The notes beneath the pieces are model-generated. The model worked only from the letters and a program-made list of their open reading frames with translations. It had not been told where the DNA came from and searched no databases. From positions 1 to 6,473 of the forward strand of contig CAXTVS010000112.1 of the NCBI GenBank assembly GCA_964247735.1: a stretch of 6,473 nt of DNA, in the 5' to 3' direction. This DNA comes from Lichenicola sp964247735 (GTDB taxonomy: Bacteria > Pseudomonadota > Alphaproteobacteria > Acetobacterales > Acetobacteraceae). Position numbers and translations under genes: made by a program. Below, piece after piece: positions 5,922 to 6,473 of this stretch (position 1 is its first letter; each line of letters opens with the position of its first letter).

Positions 5922-6473
5922 GCTGGCTGACCACCTATGTGCGGCCCAAGGTCCGCAACCTGCTCGGCAAGCGCGACGTGCCGGACAACCTTTGGACCCA
6001 GTGCGAGTCCTGCAACCAGATGATCTTCTCCCGCGAGCTGGAGAAGTCGCTCAACGTGTGCCCGCATTGCGGCCACCACATGCGCGCCCTGGTCGCCGAC
6101 CGGCTGGCCTGGACCTTCGACAACGGCGAGTGCACCCGGATCGAGCTGCCCCGGGCGGCCTCCGACCCGCTCGGGTTCCGCGACCAGAAGCGCTATGTCG
6201 ACCGGATCAAGGAGCAGCGCGCGAAGTCGCAGCTCGACGAGGCGCTGGTGGTGGCGCATGGCACGATCGGCGGAGTCAAGGCTGTCGTCGCGGTGATGGC
6301 GTACGAGTTCATGGCCGGCACCATGGGCGCCGCCCTCGGCGAGGGCTTCGTCGCCGCCGCGCGTCTGGCAGTGCTGCAGCAGGCGCCGCTGATCGTGTTC
6401 ACCGCTTCCGGCGGTGCCCGCATGCAGGAGGGCATGATCAGCCTGATGCAGATGCCGCGTACCACGGTTGCGG
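5918..6473 (+). CDS. accD: Acetyl-CoA carboxylase carboxyltransferase beta subunit (partial)
   Basis: Beta half of the carboxyltransferase that moves CO2 from biotin on AccB to acetyl-CoA, giving malonyl-CoA, the first step of fatty-acid synthesis; it works with AccA in the cytosol. Only the first 185 codons are present, roughly 60% of the usual 300 or so residues; the frame is open at the window end. The N-terminal zinc ribbon is complete: Cys29-x2-Cys32 and Cys48-x2-Cys51 (CESC, CPHC). Crotonase-fold sequence follows, with the conserved EFMAGTMGAALGEGF (130-144) and SGGARMQEG (164-172) segments. The ATG overlaps the trpA stop as ATGA, and the product begins MSWLTTYVRPK, as expected for alphaproteobacterial AccD. 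No separate ribosome-binding site is obvious, so coupling to trpA is likely. folC often follows in this group, but that lies outside the window. Confidence 0.97.
   Translation, partial: MSWLTTYVRPKVRNLLGKRDVPDNLWTQCESCNQMIFSRELEKSLNVCPHCGHHMRALVADRLAWTFDNGECTRIELPRAASDPLGFRDQKRYVDRIKEQRAKSQLDEALVVAHGTIGGVKAVVAVMAYEFMAGTMGAALGEGFVAAARLAVLQQAPLIVFTASGGARMQEGMISLMQMPRTTVA

Noticed and set aside
1..6473. Searched by eye for CRISPR arrays, transposase genes with terminal repeats, tRNA and rRNA.
   Set aside because: No regularly spaced repeats, transposase-like protein or RNA-gene signature was seen.

Overview
This GC-rich window looks like bacterial chromosome. The most likely source is an alphaproteobacterium, and I infer Rhodospirillales/Acetobacteraceae. 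The main reason is the tightly overlapping order trpB-trpA-accD, a typical alphaproteobacterial arrangement, together with the look of the AccD N-terminus. The placement comes from gene order and motif recall only; no search was run.

Layout: (1) 23-970, plus strand, is a complete aldo/keto reductase. (2) 971-1031 is a short gap holding a perfect Shine-Dalgarno sequence in front of a 15-codon open frame (1000-1047). (3) 1032-1505 and 1629-2909, both minus strand, are a small unrecognised lipoprotein and, upstream of it, a drug/siderophore-exporter-like major facilitator. They could form a two-gene unit. (4) 2910-3765 is about 855 bases between the divergent exporter and trpB with no convincing gene. 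Its right-hand end carries three complementary arms that can form mutually exclusive hairpins, then a weak promoter candidate and the trpB ribosome-binding site. (5) 3766-6473, plus strand, is trpB-trpA-accD joined by 4-base GTGA and ATGA overlaps; accD runs off the window.

TrpB and TrpA form the tryptophan synthase complex, which channels indole from the alpha to the beta site. AccD is the carboxyltransferase beta subunit of acetyl-CoA carboxylase. Its overlap with trpA implies co-transcription and coupled translation of an amino-acid and a lipid enzyme. trpF, often just upstream of trpB in this group, is not in the window; the exporter/lipoprotein pair and the gap lie there instead.

I see no mobile element, CRISPR array, tRNA or rRNA, and nothing I would call a new multi-gene system. 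The points most worth checking are a Ser in place of the near-invariant Gln of the TrpB substrate loop, the competing hairpins upstream of trpB, and the perfect ribosome-binding site on a tiny frame at 1000.
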